A DNA stretch of 64,000 bases from Chitinophaga pinensis DSM 2588. Lineage in GTDB: Bacteria; Bacteroidota; Bacteroidia; Chitinophagales; Chitinophagaceae. The notes below the pieces were generated by a model. That model did no database searches. It was not told the DNA's origin and worked only from the letters and a program-made list of their open reading frames with translations. The translations under genes and the position numbers were made by a program. This document shows, one piece after another, positions 55,107 through 63,904 of this stretch. Position 1 is the stretch's first letter. Each line of letters opens with the position of its first letter. Location: the NCBI RefSeq assembly GCF_000024005.1, contig NC_013132.1, positions 62,001 through 126,000 of the forward strand. Direction: 5' to 3'.

Positions 55107-55141
55107 AATAAGCCGTCCGGCAAATGACGGGACGGCTTATT
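55107..55141. terminator. bidirectional terminator
   Basis: A 12-bp stem AATAAGCCGTCC / GGACGGCTTATT with an 11-base loop flanked by A- and T-runs, lying between the convergent small exported gene and the DUF1349 gene. Confidence 0.88.
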
Positions 55142-55170
55142 TACTCATAATGTTGAGTAGATCTTTCTTA

Positions 55171-55821
55171 TTATTCTGCGTGATTTTTCAACCAGATCAC
55201 ACGACGCTGATCAGCAAGATGTTTTACTGTAAACTCCTCAAATTTAGCTTCAAATCCTTGTCCGTCGGGAGATGCAGCCATCAGTCCCACCATTACCGGA
55301 TGGTTGTCCTGTAAAGGCGCATTACGCGTCATGATATAGTTCTTATCATCAAATGAATAGTAGAACTCTACAGCATCCAGTTTCCTGATTGCTTTGATCC
55401 AGATGAAAGGGGGTACTTTATCCAGCGGAGTAACACTCCAGTCGCTTGTTGTATGTGTTACAACGGTGCTGACATTGAGTTTACCATCTACGAATTCCAC
55501 ACCGCTTTTAATATAGTTCTGGTGATCTGTTCTGATCATCAGTCCCATCTGATCAAATCTGGCTTTGTAGTTGCCTGTTAGTTTCACTTTCACTTCAAAT
55601 TCACCACCATACGTTGTGTAATAGAAAGGCGCATCATCAACCGTAAATCCGTAGTGAGAAATACGCCAGTAATCCGTTTGCGGAGTAACAAACATGGTAA
55701 ATGTTTTGTTATTGATCTTCCATTCAGCAGGTTCGTTATACCATTGCATTTTCTCTAGCGTTTGCGCGGAAGCGGCCTTCATACCGGTGATCATGAGCAG
55801 CCCAAAAATGATTCTCTTCAT
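55171..55821 (-). CDS. secreted DUF1349 (concanavalin-A-like) protein
   Basis: A 216-aa protein with a signal peptide (IIFGLLMITGMKAASAQ). The mature domain matches the DUF1349/regulation-of-enolase jelly-roll: MQWYNEPAEWKI, the FDQMGLMIRTDHQNYIKSGVEF stretch, FIWIKAIRKLDAVEFYYSFD and GLMAASPDGQGFEAKFEEF. Such domains bind carbohydrate; here the copy is exported. It is divergent from the LuxR-type regulator encoded upstream. Confidence 0.9.
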   Translation of the reverse strand: MKRIIFGLLMITGMKAASAQTLEKMQWYNEPAEWKINNKTFTMFVTPQTDYWRISHYGFTVDDAPFYYTTYGGEFEVKVKLTGNYKARFDQMGLMIRTDHQNYIKSGVEFVDGKLNVSTVVTHTTSDWSVTPLDKVPPFIWIKAIRKLDAVEFYYSFDDKNYIMTRNAPLQDNHPVMVGLMAASPDGQGFEAKFEEFTVKHLADQRRVIWLKNHAE

Positions 55822-55908
55822 TTATTAGATATTATAAGTTTTTGAAAGACAAATAACCATGTTTAATAGTTACCTTTACAAAGGTAGAGTCCCGCCAGAT
55901 ATCGCACA

Positions 55909-56697
55909 ATGGTTAAAAATAACCATACTTTAGAGATGAATGTATTAGAGAAACTCAATACCAATCTGCTGCAACAGAACTTTGCCGGTCAGGATACGGC
56001 AGCTGCACTGGCATATTGCCAGTCAATTGCTGCAATGTATGCCCGGCTGGAAAATGCCATCAGCGTCTTAAGTGATCTCCAGAACAATAGAAGTTACATT
56101 TATACAGGTAAGATAGCGCCTGCCCTGGGCATTGCTGCGCATCCCGCTATGAAAGAGATCGATTCTATCTGGGAAGGAGAGATCTTCAATAGGATCAAAC
56201 CGGATCATCTGCTGGAAAAGCACTTACTGGAACTGAAATTCTTCCACCTGGTGGGTGGTGTACCTGTTGCGGAACGCTGCGATTACCAGGTGAACAGTTA
56301 TTTACAGATGCAGGATGCTGCCGGCGACTATGTCCCTGTCCAGCACCGGATGTTTTATCTGCACAGTAATAGCAACGGGAGCATTAATCTGGCTTTGTGC
56401 CTGTATAACTTTGCCGGCAATCCACATCCTGCTGACCAATACCAGGGTATGATCGTCAATACCAGTACGGGGAAGGTGATTACAACGGATAACAAACGCT
56501 TCAGCAAGATTCTCTCTTTCCGGGAAAAACAATTGCTGCAGCTGATCAGAAATGGCAAAAGCAGTAAGGAAATAGCAACCCAGCTGTCTATCAGTATAAA
56601 CACCGTTAGCCGGCACCGCCAGAACATACTGGAGAAACTGCACGTAAAGAACTCCATAGAAGCCTGCCGGATCGCCGAAGCAATTGAGTTATTATAG
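55909..56697 (+). CDS. LuxR/GerE-type transcriptional regulator
   Basis: A 262-aa regulator. The C-terminal ~60 residues are a clear LuxR/GerE helix-turn-helix (LSFREKQLLQLIRNGKSSKEIATQLSISINTVSRH, then LEKLHVKNSIEA). The N-terminal 190 residues are an unrecognised PAS-like sensor with no membrane helix. Start at the ATG of 55909 or nine codons later (MNVLEK). No histidine kinase adjoins it, and there is no receiver domain. It may control the divergent DUF1349 gene. Confidence 0.88.
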   Translation: MVKNNHTLEMNVLEKLNTNLLQQNFAGQDTAAALAYCQSIAAMYARLENAISVLSDLQNNRSYIYTGKIAPALGIAAHPAMKEIDSIWEGEIFNRIKPDHLLEKHLLELKFFHLVGGVPVAERCDYQVNSYLQMQDAAGDYVPVQHRMFYLHSNSNGSINLALCLYNFAGNPHPADQYQGMIVNTSTGKVITTDNKRFSKILSFREKQLLQLIRNGKSSKEIATQLSISINTVSRHRQNILEKLHVKNSIEACRIAEAIELL

Positions 56698-56799
56698 GGA
56701 TTTCCTGACAAAACAGCCCATTATAACAGCTGTTCCTGCTAAAATGACGGCCAGTTCTATCTGGCACAATAGATGCGCTTAACAGTCAAAATAGATGAT

Positions 56800-57306
56800 A
56801 TGTCAATACAAACTGCAATACTCGCCGGTGGTTGTTTTTGGGGTGTAGAGGAGCTCATCCGTGCACTGCCCGGGGTAAGCAAAACTATAGTAGGTTATAC
56901 GGGGGGAGATGTGCCTAACGCAACCTACCGTAACCATGGTAGTCATGCGGAAGGGATCAAGATTGAGTTTGATCCGAATGTCCTTTCTTACCGTAAATTG
57001 TTGGAATTCTTCTTCCAGATTCACGACCCTACCACCCGCAACAGGCAGGGAAATGATATCGGAACCTCCTACCGCTCCGCCATCTTCTACCTGGATGAAG
57101 CACAACAGCAGACAGCGGTTGAGCTGATAAAAGAACTGAATGCCGCCGGTATCTACAAGCATCCGATCGTGACCGAAGTAGTACCCGCAGCTGATTTCTG
57201 GGACGCAGAAGAAGAACACCAGAACTACCTGCAGAAACATCCTTTCGGATATACCTGTCACTTTATCCGCCCGGAATGGCAATTAGCGACTTCAGAAGGT
57301 AAATAA
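56800..57306 (+). CDS. msrA: peptide methionine (S)-S-oxide reductase
   Basis: MsrA of 168 aa that reduces methionine-S-sulfoxide in oxidised proteins. The active-site GGCFWGVEE begins at residue 10, followed by VGYTGG, the [19 protein letters not shown] block, FFQIHDPTT and YRSAIFY. The ATG at 56800 gives the short standard N-terminus; the frame extends to 56773. A resolving cysteine may be in the tail (YTCHF). Its own terminator follows. Confidence 0.95.
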   Translation: MSIQTAILAGGCFWGVEELIRALPGVSKTIVGYTGGDVPNATYRNHGSHAEGIKIEFDPNVLSYRKLLEFFFQIHDPTTRNRQGNDIGTSYRSAIFYLDEAQQQTAVELIKELNAAGIYKHPIVTEVVPAADFWDAEEEHQNYLQKHPFGYTCHFIRPEWQLATSEGK

Positions 57307-57326
57307 TCTGACTTTATATACTTCAG

Positions 57327-57366
57327 AGCCTGTATGGTGTTTTAAGCCCCCATACGGGCTATTTTT
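57327..57366 (+). terminator. terminator after msrA
   Basis: Stem AGCCTGTATGG / CCATACGGGCT with a 12-base loop and ATTTTT tail, 20 bases after the msrA stop. The next gene starts 13 bases on, so its promoter must lie in or before this region. Confidence 0.82.
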
Positions 57367-57378
57367 ATAGCTGTACTC

Positions 57379-57909
57379 ATGCGTTTCGAGATACTTGAAT
57401 TCCTGCCTCCATATGGCCCTATGCCAATCGCCGTCACCGAAGACGGTTCCTCCTACTATTCCGCAGGCTTTCCCGTGCGGTTCTTCAGAACAGATGGAAC
57501 GGACTGGGTAGGCAACTTTGCACCGGGATCTACAAAATACAACGAAGTACTCCCACTCAGAGACTCAGCGCATATACTTGTCATTGCAGGTGGAATCTGT
57601 TATGTCATGCACCCGGATCATACATCTCCTGTAGAGTCATTCGGGGAGTATTATGTAAATGCTATTCCAATGGAAGATGGCCGTATCATATTACAGGGCA
57701 ACAGCCATCTCAGTATTATACACCCTGATGGCACACATTGGAATACGGGCGCTATTTCTTTCTGGGACTTTAAAGAGCTGCGTGTCAAGGGTAGTATTAT
57801 AACTGGTCTGGCCATGACATACACAGGCTATTACGAAGATGTATTTGTACCTTTTACGTATGATATTGATACAAAAACGCTGACGGAGAAAGAGTATATA
57901 TGGGAATAA
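57379..57909 (+). CDS. unknown cytoplasmic protein, 176 aa
   Basis: I do not recognise the family. No signal peptide. The sequence has repeated DG/EDG turns (TEDGSSYYSAG, RTDGTDWVG, MEDGRIILQG and IHPDGTHWN) spaced at 40-60 residues, like the blades of a small beta-propeller or a beta-helix. It starts 13 bases after the msrA terminator and ends 10 bases before the gene remnant that marks the island edge. Confidence 0.65.
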   Translation: MRFEILEFLPPYGPMPIAVTEDGSSYYSAGFPVRFFRTDGTDWVGNFAPGSTKYNEVLPLRDSAHILVIAGGICYVMHPDHTSPVESFGEYYVNAIPMEDGRIILQGNSHLSIIHPDGTHWNTGAISFWDFKELRVKGSIITGLAMTYTGYYEDVFVPFTYDIDTKTLTEKEYIWE

Positions 57910-57919
57910 TCAGCAGTAT

Positions 57920-58129
57920 TTACTCTCCCCGATATTGTCCTGAAAGGAAATACTTCAGAAATTTGTCCCCGTGATCAGCGAATAGGTAAGTTGTATCCGT
58001 TGTTGTTAACATAAAGTACGAGCCCGCATTGATTGTCATATTGTAAGGTGTACCACTTATTTTCACTTCACCTGTAAGGAGTGGGTATCTGCCTGTTAGT
58101 AATTTATTATCTTTATTAATTCGATGTTA
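57920..58129 (-). pseudogene. 3' remnant of a leftward gene truncated at the island edge
   Basis: On the minus strand the frame from 58129 to the TAA at 57922-57920 reads 69 codons without a stop but has no start. It encodes a plausible C-terminus (KLLTGRYPLLTGEVKISGTP, YNMTINAGSYFMLTTTD, LFADHGDKFLKYFLSGQY). Upstream it ends at an in-frame TAA five bases before the ATG of the large STAND ATPase gene. The parent protein is not recognised. The simplest reading is that insertion of the STAND gene removed the 5' part of a resident gene. Confidence 0.55.
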
Positions 58130-58133
58130 ATAT

Positions 58134-61100
58134 ATGTCAGAAATCTCTTACGATACCCCCGAAATACTAGAAAGTACCGAAAAGCCATTAGCGTTTTCCA
58201 ATCAGTCATATCCTTATAATCAAATTTCTAGTGATAGAAGATTTGAAGAGTTGGTTTATAGTCTAGTGAAACATCAACTAGATAATGGCGAGTTCAGCCA
58301 GTTCGACTCTATAGCTTTAATGTCCGGAGTAAGCGAAAAAGGACGTGATTGTGCACTTTTCGAAAATGGATATTCGAAGGGTGTAATACAATGTAAAAAG
58401 TATGAAAAAAACCTTTCAAAGGATGAATTTGGTAAGGAGATTACAAAATTCTTTTTATACAGCTTACTCGAAAATAAAATATTACCTAACCCCGATACAT
58501 TTTTCTATTATATAGCTGTTTCCAAGGGATTTGTGGGTGAGTGTAGTGACTTTATTGATTCGTTTAGCCATGAAGTTATATCTGAGCCCTCATTGGAAAA
58601 CTGGATCAACTTCAATATGACAAAGTATGTCACTCTAGCTCCGTTAAAGCTACAACTTAATGAAACTTTACAAAAAGCGAGGAATGTGTTGTCAAGGATA
58701 TCTGTACAAAAAATCATCCCTAGCGATCTTGACAGATATCTAAATAATGAAAACAGCAGGTACTTAAATAGCCTTTTTTTTGACGTCAGGACAGTTGTCG
58801 ACAACAGCCAGATAAAAGAACTCCAGCAGCAGATCAACGAGTTGTTGTCAGGAAAACAAATCAATGTTGAAAAGCTTAATATTGAATTGAGTAGAGGTTC
58901 TATAAGCTTAAGATCTGAAAGAAACGAATTCTCCGAAATTCCGGACTCACATATTGAGCGGGAAGAAACCGAAAGGTTATTCAACTGGGTGAATGGCGAA
59001 CTAAAAAAGGATAAATTTGGAAAGGTATTAAACTTTTGCCTACTAGCAGGAAACGCTGGAATGGGGAAAACTGTTATCCTGAAAGATCTTTATGACAGGC
59101 TTGTAGATTCACAGATTGCGACCTTAGGGCTCAAAGCAGACAAACTGGCCTCTTCCAGCGTTAAAGAACTTCAGGACAAAATTGGGCTTTCCTTACCTGT
59201 TTATGAATTTATAGAAATATGTAAACAGAAGTTTAAAACTACAGTCCTTGTTATTGATCAGATTGATGCCCTTTCTCAATCTATGTCCTCAGACAGATCT
59301 TATCTCCAGGTATTCAAAGATCTCGTAGACCAATACCTTTATGATGAAAACGTTCGGATCATTGTCTCGGTTAGAATCTTCGACCTCCATTATGATCCAT
59401 CTCTCAGATTATACAAGGACATAGAAAGCATAACGGTCAAACCCTTAACCGAATCTCAAGTATTTCAGCAGGTAGGCAAACTGGGCATCGATAAAACCAT
59501 GGTTACCGATAAGCTGCTAAATTTATTGAAAATACCCAATCAACTCAGTGTGTTCTCCCGGATCTATAATTCCAACCAAACCTGTCTAGGGATTGATACA
59601 CTCCAGGATATGTACCAGGAACTTTGGAAACAAAAAATAAATGGTCTCACACGTAACGGAGCCATAGACAAACGACTGACCAAAGAACTCTTGTATAAGA
59701 TTGCCAATAAGATGTTCTCTGATCAGCAGATAGCGGTTAGCGAATTACAATTTGACGAGTATAGTCAAGAGTTAAGCTATCTGGAAAGTGAGCGATTGAT
59801 CAAGAAAGAAGGATATCAACTTCAGTTTTTCCATCAATCATTTTATGACTTTGTATTTGCAAAACAATTTATTGAAAACGGGGAAGACCTACTATGCTAC
59901 ATCAAGGATAATGGACAATCATTGCTTTTAAGATCAGCGGTGAAGATGATGTTGAATTATTTAAGAGAGTATTCTTCCTTATCTTATGAGAAAACGCTGG
60001 CTAACATCTTCAGCGATGACGAGATCTTGTTTCATATCAAACATATGGCCCTCTCGTCTGTTCTTTTTCATGAACAACCTACCTCCGGTGAAAGAGATAT
60101 CGTATCAGCTGCAATCTCCGGCTCTTTTTATTTATGCGTACTATTTTTTGATCAAGGCAAGTCTGCTTATTGGTTCGGTTTCGCACTCGAAAGGAAGCTA
60201 CTCGACATTTTGAATTCTGACGACAAAAAGATTACCGAAATTAAGGGGACTGATCCAAGAGAGCTCTCTTACCTCAAGAATGCAATCTTCTTATTTCTCA
60301 GAAATGCAGTAACAAACGACTACACTGGTGCTTGGGAATTCGTCTTGGGATTCAATGATTATTCCTACATCAGGAATATATTTTCCACGATCAGCAACTG
60401 GGATAATCCACTCTCTTATCAAGCTTTTGAGCGCTGCAAAAACCTTGTAGATATTGATCCTTACCGTTACTATGATATTATTGACAATATAGCAAGAGTG
60501 AATACGAAATATGCGCTAGAAAAACTTGCTCAGCATCTTGAAAGCAAACCCCCAAATAAAAATTCAGCACGAGACTATAAAGAATTAGACGTATTAAAGA
60601 CGCTCGCCGAAAAAGCACCTGAAAAGCTTTTTCCCTTACTTTTTGATATAGTCAGCAACGAGCTAAATCAAATAATCTCGGAAAAGCATTTCGTAGTAGA
60701 TTATCAGTATATGCGGATCGACTTACATGATACGGAAACGCGAACCGCGAACAACTATCTTTTTCGCCTATTAGGGCTCTGTCTCAAGCGATCCGCCACT
60801 ATCGGTGCCCCCGAGTTCGGAGATTTTTTTAAAATGCACAAAAGCAGTAAACACAAACCAATACTAAAATTACTCATATTTGCATTTCGCTCGAATGAGG
60901 AAAGATACCCGGATCAGATATATCAGTTGACGGTTTATTTGCTTGCTTTAAATGACCTTCAGTATGATTCAACATTAGGCGTAGAAAACCGGATTGTTTT
61001 TGAAAAGGCATTTTTATTTTTCTCTGATCAACAAAAGATGGATTGCATCCAGCTAATAAAACAAATTGTATCAAAACACGAAATTTCGTTCAGGCGTAAA

Positions 61101-62714
61101 ACTGATACAGAGAAAGCCTGGATATACTCTTCATGGGGAATTACCAAATATAGCTGGATAAAACGACTTCCTATTACAACCATCCTGCAAGATAAAGACC
61201 TGAAAACTGCTTATCAGGAACTCAACAGAAGATTCCCAAATTTTATTGACAAGGAGGGAACTGAAAGAGTTACTGCAAGCATCTCTCGTTCTCCATTATC
61301 GAAAAATGCCTACAAATTTATGAACAAAGAGCAGTGGCTGTCCTCGTTTAAAAAATATGACGGGACTATCGGATGTTTTCAAAGACAGTCTACAAAAGGG
61401 GATATCAATGAACATTCTACTGCATTCAAAGAAATCGTAAAGATCGATCCTTCACCAGAAAAACTTGAAATCATTAAGGCAGCATTAGCAGATCCCAAGG
61501 TAATGCCCATATATCCTATTCAAGGGATCTGGGGCTGGTCAGAAAATGGATCAGATCCAGATTCGGTAATACCTCTGTTCAGCAAAATATTAGCTATTGC
61601 TAAAAACAAGTCTCTTCGATACTACTGCCTCCATATTGCAAAAGAACTTATGGGGCGAGAAAAGGAAGATGATACCATAATCAACTTCCTCATTGATGCT
61701 GCTCTCGATTTTGGATCTGAGGAGGCTATTGAAATCGAAGATGAAAAGGAAACCTCGATCAATAATCTCGTCACAAAAGGAATAAATAAGTTTAGTGGAT
61801 TTGCGGCATCATGCCTTGTATACATAAAGGATAAAACTTATGAAAATAAAGTTTTTGACATCCTACAGAAAATTCTTACTATCGGACCAGACTACTCCAG
61901 GGCAACAGTGCTATTTAAGTTTGCATATTTGATGAACGTAGATCCCACAAGAGCATTTAAAATTTTTAAAGAAGCATTGATAGGCGAGCATGATGTTCAT
62001 GTTTTGGCATCTTCTATCTGGTCACTCCAATATATGGGCAACTATGATTTTGAACAGCTGAAAACCATCTATGAGCGATTGGTTTTAGCTAAAAATCTTG
62101 GTCGTGATGATAGCCAATGGCTTTTTACTATCCTATACGACTCTTATTTGTTCGACAAGACTGGTGCAGACGAACTGTTGTACAAACTGGTTGCAGATAA
62201 TAAATATGCTAGTTTATCGGCGATTAACGAGATAATGGAGAACTATTACACGATCGAGGGAACCAAACACAAGAACGATCAGTTATTGAACTTCGTCCTT
62301 GAAAAATTGACAGAAGAAGATTTTGACCATATTTCATGGACTTTTGCTAATTCGCTACATCTGAAACTGATAGACATAAAACACTTCTTAGAAAAATACA
62401 TCGAATCACCCTATTTTACAATAAATGATTCTTTTATCGAATATCTGACGTTCCAATGTAATCATTACCCATTAGATGCCGTCGAGCTTTTCAATCGTGC
62501 ACTGGCAAGAAATAAATTCAGGAAAACGGATCATACCGGAATTCATTCTTCAGAATCCGGTACAAAATTTATCGTTAGTGCTTTCAATAGCTTAGTCAAG
62601 AATGATCAAGCAAGCGGCTCTGTGAGAATGAAATTGATAATTGCCTTTGACAATGTTCTTAAAGATTTCCGATTCAAAACAGATACTGAACGTGTGCTGG
62701 AAAATCTAGTCTGA
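58134..62714 (+). CDS. STAND ATPase with N-terminal Mrr-like nuclease (Avs/AVAST-like)
   Basis: A 1526-aa predicted anti-phage protein. Residues ~30-135 form a PD-(D/E)xK nuclease of the Mrr restriction type: RRFEELVYSLV (Glu38/39), GRDCALFE (Asp72) and VIQCKKYEK (Gln87-Cys-Lys89). A coiled linker follows (~175-270). The STAND/NACHT-type NTPase occupies ~280-600 with Walker A GNAGMGKT (306-313), Walker B VLVIDQIDAL (371-380) and a sensor-like IIVSVRIFDL. Residues ~600-1526 are a long run of helical repeats that would sense the invader. This is the Avs architecture: binding of a phage protein triggers oligomerisation and DNA cleavage. It is AT-rich relative to the host and begins right after a truncated gene. 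Confidence 0.88.
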   Translation: MSEISYDTPEILESTEKPLAFSNQSYPYNQISSDRRFEELVYSLVKHQLDNGEFSQFDSIALMSGVSEKGRDCALFENGYSKGVIQCKKYEKNLSKDEFGKEITKFFLYSLLENKILPNPDTFFYYIAVSKGFVGECSDFIDSFSHEVISEPSLENWINFNMTKYVTLAPLKLQLNETLQKARNVLSRISVQKIIPSDLDRYLNNENSRYLNSLFFDVRTVVDNSQIKELQQQINELLSGKQINVEKLNIELSRGSISLRSERNEFSEIPDSHIEREETERLFNWVNGELKKDKFGKVLNFCLLAGNAGMGKTVILKDLYDRLVDSQIATLGLKADKLASSSVKELQDKIGLSLPVYEFIEICKQKFKTTVLVIDQIDALSQSMSSDRSYLQVFKDLVDQYLYDENVRIIVSVRIFDLHYDPSLRLYKDIESITVKPLTESQVFQQVGKLGIDKTMVTDKLLNLLKIPNQLSVFSRIYNSNQTCLGIDTLQDMYQELWKQKINGLTRNGAIDKRLTKELLYKIANKMFSDQQIAVSELQFDEYSQELSYLESERLIKKEGYQLQFFHQSFYDFVFAKQFIENGEDLLCYIKDNGQSLLLRSAVKMMLNYLREYSSLSYEKTLANIFSDDEILFHIKHMALSSVLFHEQPTSGERDIVSAAISGSFYLCVLFFDQGKSAYWFGFALERKLLDILNSDDKKITEIKGTDPRELSYLKNAIFLFLRNAVTNDYTGAWEFVLGFNDYSYIRNIFSTISNWDNPLSYQAFERCKNLVDIDPYRYYDIIDNIARVNTKYALEKLAQHLESKPPNKNSARDYKELDVLKTLAEKAPEKLFPLLFDIVSNELNQIISEKHFVVDYQYMRIDLHDTETRTANNYLFRLLGLCLKRSATIGAPEFGDFFKMHKSSKHKPILKLLIFAFRSNEERYPDQIYQLTVYLLALNDLQYDSTLGVENRIVFEKAFLFFSDQQKMDCIQLIKQIVSKHEISFRRKTDTEKAWIYSSWGITKYSWIKRLPITTILQDKDLKTAYQELNRRFPNFIDKEGTERVTASISRSPLSKNAYKFMNKEQWLSSFKKYDGTIGCFQRQSTKGDINEHSTAFKEIVKIDPSPEKLEIIKAALADPKVMPIYPIQGIWGWSENGSDPDSVIPLFSKILAIAKNKSLRYYCLHIAKELMGREKEDDTIINFLIDAALDFGSEEAIEIEDEKETSINNLVTKGINKFSGFAASCLVYIKDKTYENKVFDILQKILTIGPDYSRATVLFKFAYLMNVDPTRAFKIFKEALIGEHDVHVLASSIWSLQYMGNYDFEQLKTIYERLVLAKNLGRDDSQWLFTILYDSYLFDKTGADELLYKLVADNKYASLSAINEIMENYYTIEGTKHKNDQLLNFVLEKLTEEDFDHISWTFANSLHLKLIDIKHFLEKYIESPYFTINDSFIEYLTFQCNHYPLDAVELFNRALARNKFRKTDHTGIHSSESGTKFIVSAFNSLVKNDQASGSVRMKLIIAFDNVLKDFRFKTDTERVLENLV

Positions 62715-62762
62715 ATGCCCCAATTTTAATGGACTTATCCATCGAAGATTAAGCGAATTGTT

Positions 62763-62793
62763 GAAAAACGAAAGCCAAGCATTAGCCTGGCTT
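62763..62793 (-). terminator. terminator of the DUF6934-type unit
   Basis: Minus-strand stem AAGCCAGGC / GCTTGGCTT (one G-T pair) with a TAAT loop, then TTCGTTTTTC. It is 50 bases beyond the stop of the 57-aa gene and also stands between it and the convergent STAND gene. Confidence 0.78.
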
Positions 62794-62843
62794 CCTATCA
62801 GTATTTTAGTCAGCAGGAATGTGAAGCCTGCTAATTACATCAT

Positions 62844-63017
62844 TTATTTAGTTCGTAATAGCTCAACAGGCACTGGATTATTCTTCATAAATTCCTTTGC
62901 CTTTTCTAATTGTTTAATGAAAAATGGGCTCTTCCGCGGATCTGGCAGGGTCGATTCCTGCTGACCGGTAAGTTGCTCATTTTTGTCTTTGATTTTTTTG
63001 GAAAATTTATGTCCCAT
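62844..63017 (-). CDS. 57-aa companion of the DUF6934-type gene
   Basis: A small basic protein starting MGHKFSKKIKDKNEQLTGQQ, with a middle PDPRKSPFFIKQLEKAKEF and a tail NNPVPVELLRTK. It lies 25 bases after the DUF6934-type frame on the same strand and is followed by a terminator. In Bacteroidota, DUF6934 genes are commonly accompanied by a short helical gene of this size; the pairing looks like a toxin-antitoxin or similar two-gene module, but neither function is established. ATG at 63017. Confidence 0.68.
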   Translation of the reverse strand: MGHKFSKKIKDKNEQLTGQQESTLPDPRKSPFFIKQLEKAKEFMKNNPVPVELLRTK

Positions 63018-63042
63018 TTTTCCTATTTATGCGAAGTTACTA

Positions 63043-63528
63043 TTATTTTTTTACTACCAGAAATGCCTCAAAATTCTCAGCAGATTTGAATTCATACCAT
63101 CTACTATTTTTAGATGCAAGAATCTTAAAATGGGCTTCAATTTCCTCTTTGTAACTATTAATACCCATTTGATAAAGCCTGGTTCTGGAAGGAGTACTCC
63201 TAACTGCGTATATAGCTACCTTTTCGTAAGGTGCCGCAAAATCAAGTACAGTACTTGCGACGGTGGCCAAAATCTTAAGTCTGTCTTAATTGTTGGAGAT
63301 CGTTAGATCATTAAAAGATTTTTCAGACTCATTATAGTCGCCAAACCCGAGATTGAAAAGCGGTATACCATCTTCTAATTCGCCCATCATTTCATATGTC
63401 ACCACCTTTTTTATCGCGCCATTCGGGCCTATGCTTTCAAATTCAAATTGTGCAGAAATGTTGGCTTTTATATAAGGATATTTCTCTGTATTCAGAGCGT
63501 CACAAATGTAGGTTGTGATACTATCCAA
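63043..63528 (-). pseudogene. DUF6934-type gene interrupted by an in-frame stop
   Basis: The whole 162-codon frame reads as one DUF6934 protein: FEFESIGPNGAIKKVVTYEM, FNLGFGDYNESEKSFNDL and TISNN in the first part, then DRLKILATVASTVLDFA, STPSRTRLYQMGIN, and FEAFLVVKK in the second. A TAA codon (63288-63286) stands where family members usually have Gly after the ISNN motif. No ATG lies at the expected start: the frame begins with TTG at 63528 and the natural start would be near 63495, where the codon is CTG. Both point to decay; stop-codon readthrough cannot be excluded. Confidence 0.8.
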
Positions 63529-63754
63529 ATTTTATTCATTTTGTTCATTCTATTGTAACACCGTCATCATTGTCACTTTGGGTGGCATTACTTTAACATG
63601 GATTATTATTGTGCTTAAATTCGTATGTACTTTCATTTACTTGTCGATTTTAAAGCACATTATTTGTCAAGTTAATTTGACTTGCGATGTATCATTTGCG
63701 ATTACTTAACTGATATAATTCGCTTGATTATTCATTATTTTTCAAATCATTCCA
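63529..63754. other. AT-rich gap, nothing identifiable
   Basis: Very AT-rich stretch without a convincing gene, repeat or hairpin. A plus-strand frame from 63515 to 63709 has a strongly hydrophobic low-complexity translation and is likely to be chance. Confidence 0.4.
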
Positions 63755-63904
63755 ATGCTGCCATCTAACAGAAAGAAAAAGCTATTTATAACCGGAGAGG
63801 TTGATTATTGCAGTTGTGCTGAGAAATGCAATGAAGAATCGAAAGTACTGCTAGATAACTTTACAAGCGAATATAATTTAGACTGGTATGAGGATTGTTT
63901 TTAA
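63755..63904 (+). CDS. possible 49-aa protein at the right edge (uncertain)
   Basis: A short frame, MLPSNRKKKLFITGEVDYCS followed by CAEKCNEESKVLLDNF and an acidic tail ending YEDCF. It has four cysteines and a basic start but no recognised family. A second frame of 33 codons overlaps its end (63888-63989). Both may be fragments of larger, broken genes in this AT-rich island. Confidence 0.3.
   Translation: MLPSNRKKKLFITGEVDYCSCAEKCNEESKVLLDNFTSEYNLDWYEDCF

Noticed and set aside
62758..63306. Plus-strand frames opposite the DUF6934 unit
   Set aside because: The minus strand has the recognisable motifs, terminator and spacing, so the plus-strand frames are shadows.
63515..63709. 64-codon hydrophobic plus-strand frame
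   Set aside because: Low-complexity translation of AT-rich DNA, overlapping the start of the DUF6934-type frame; likely chance.
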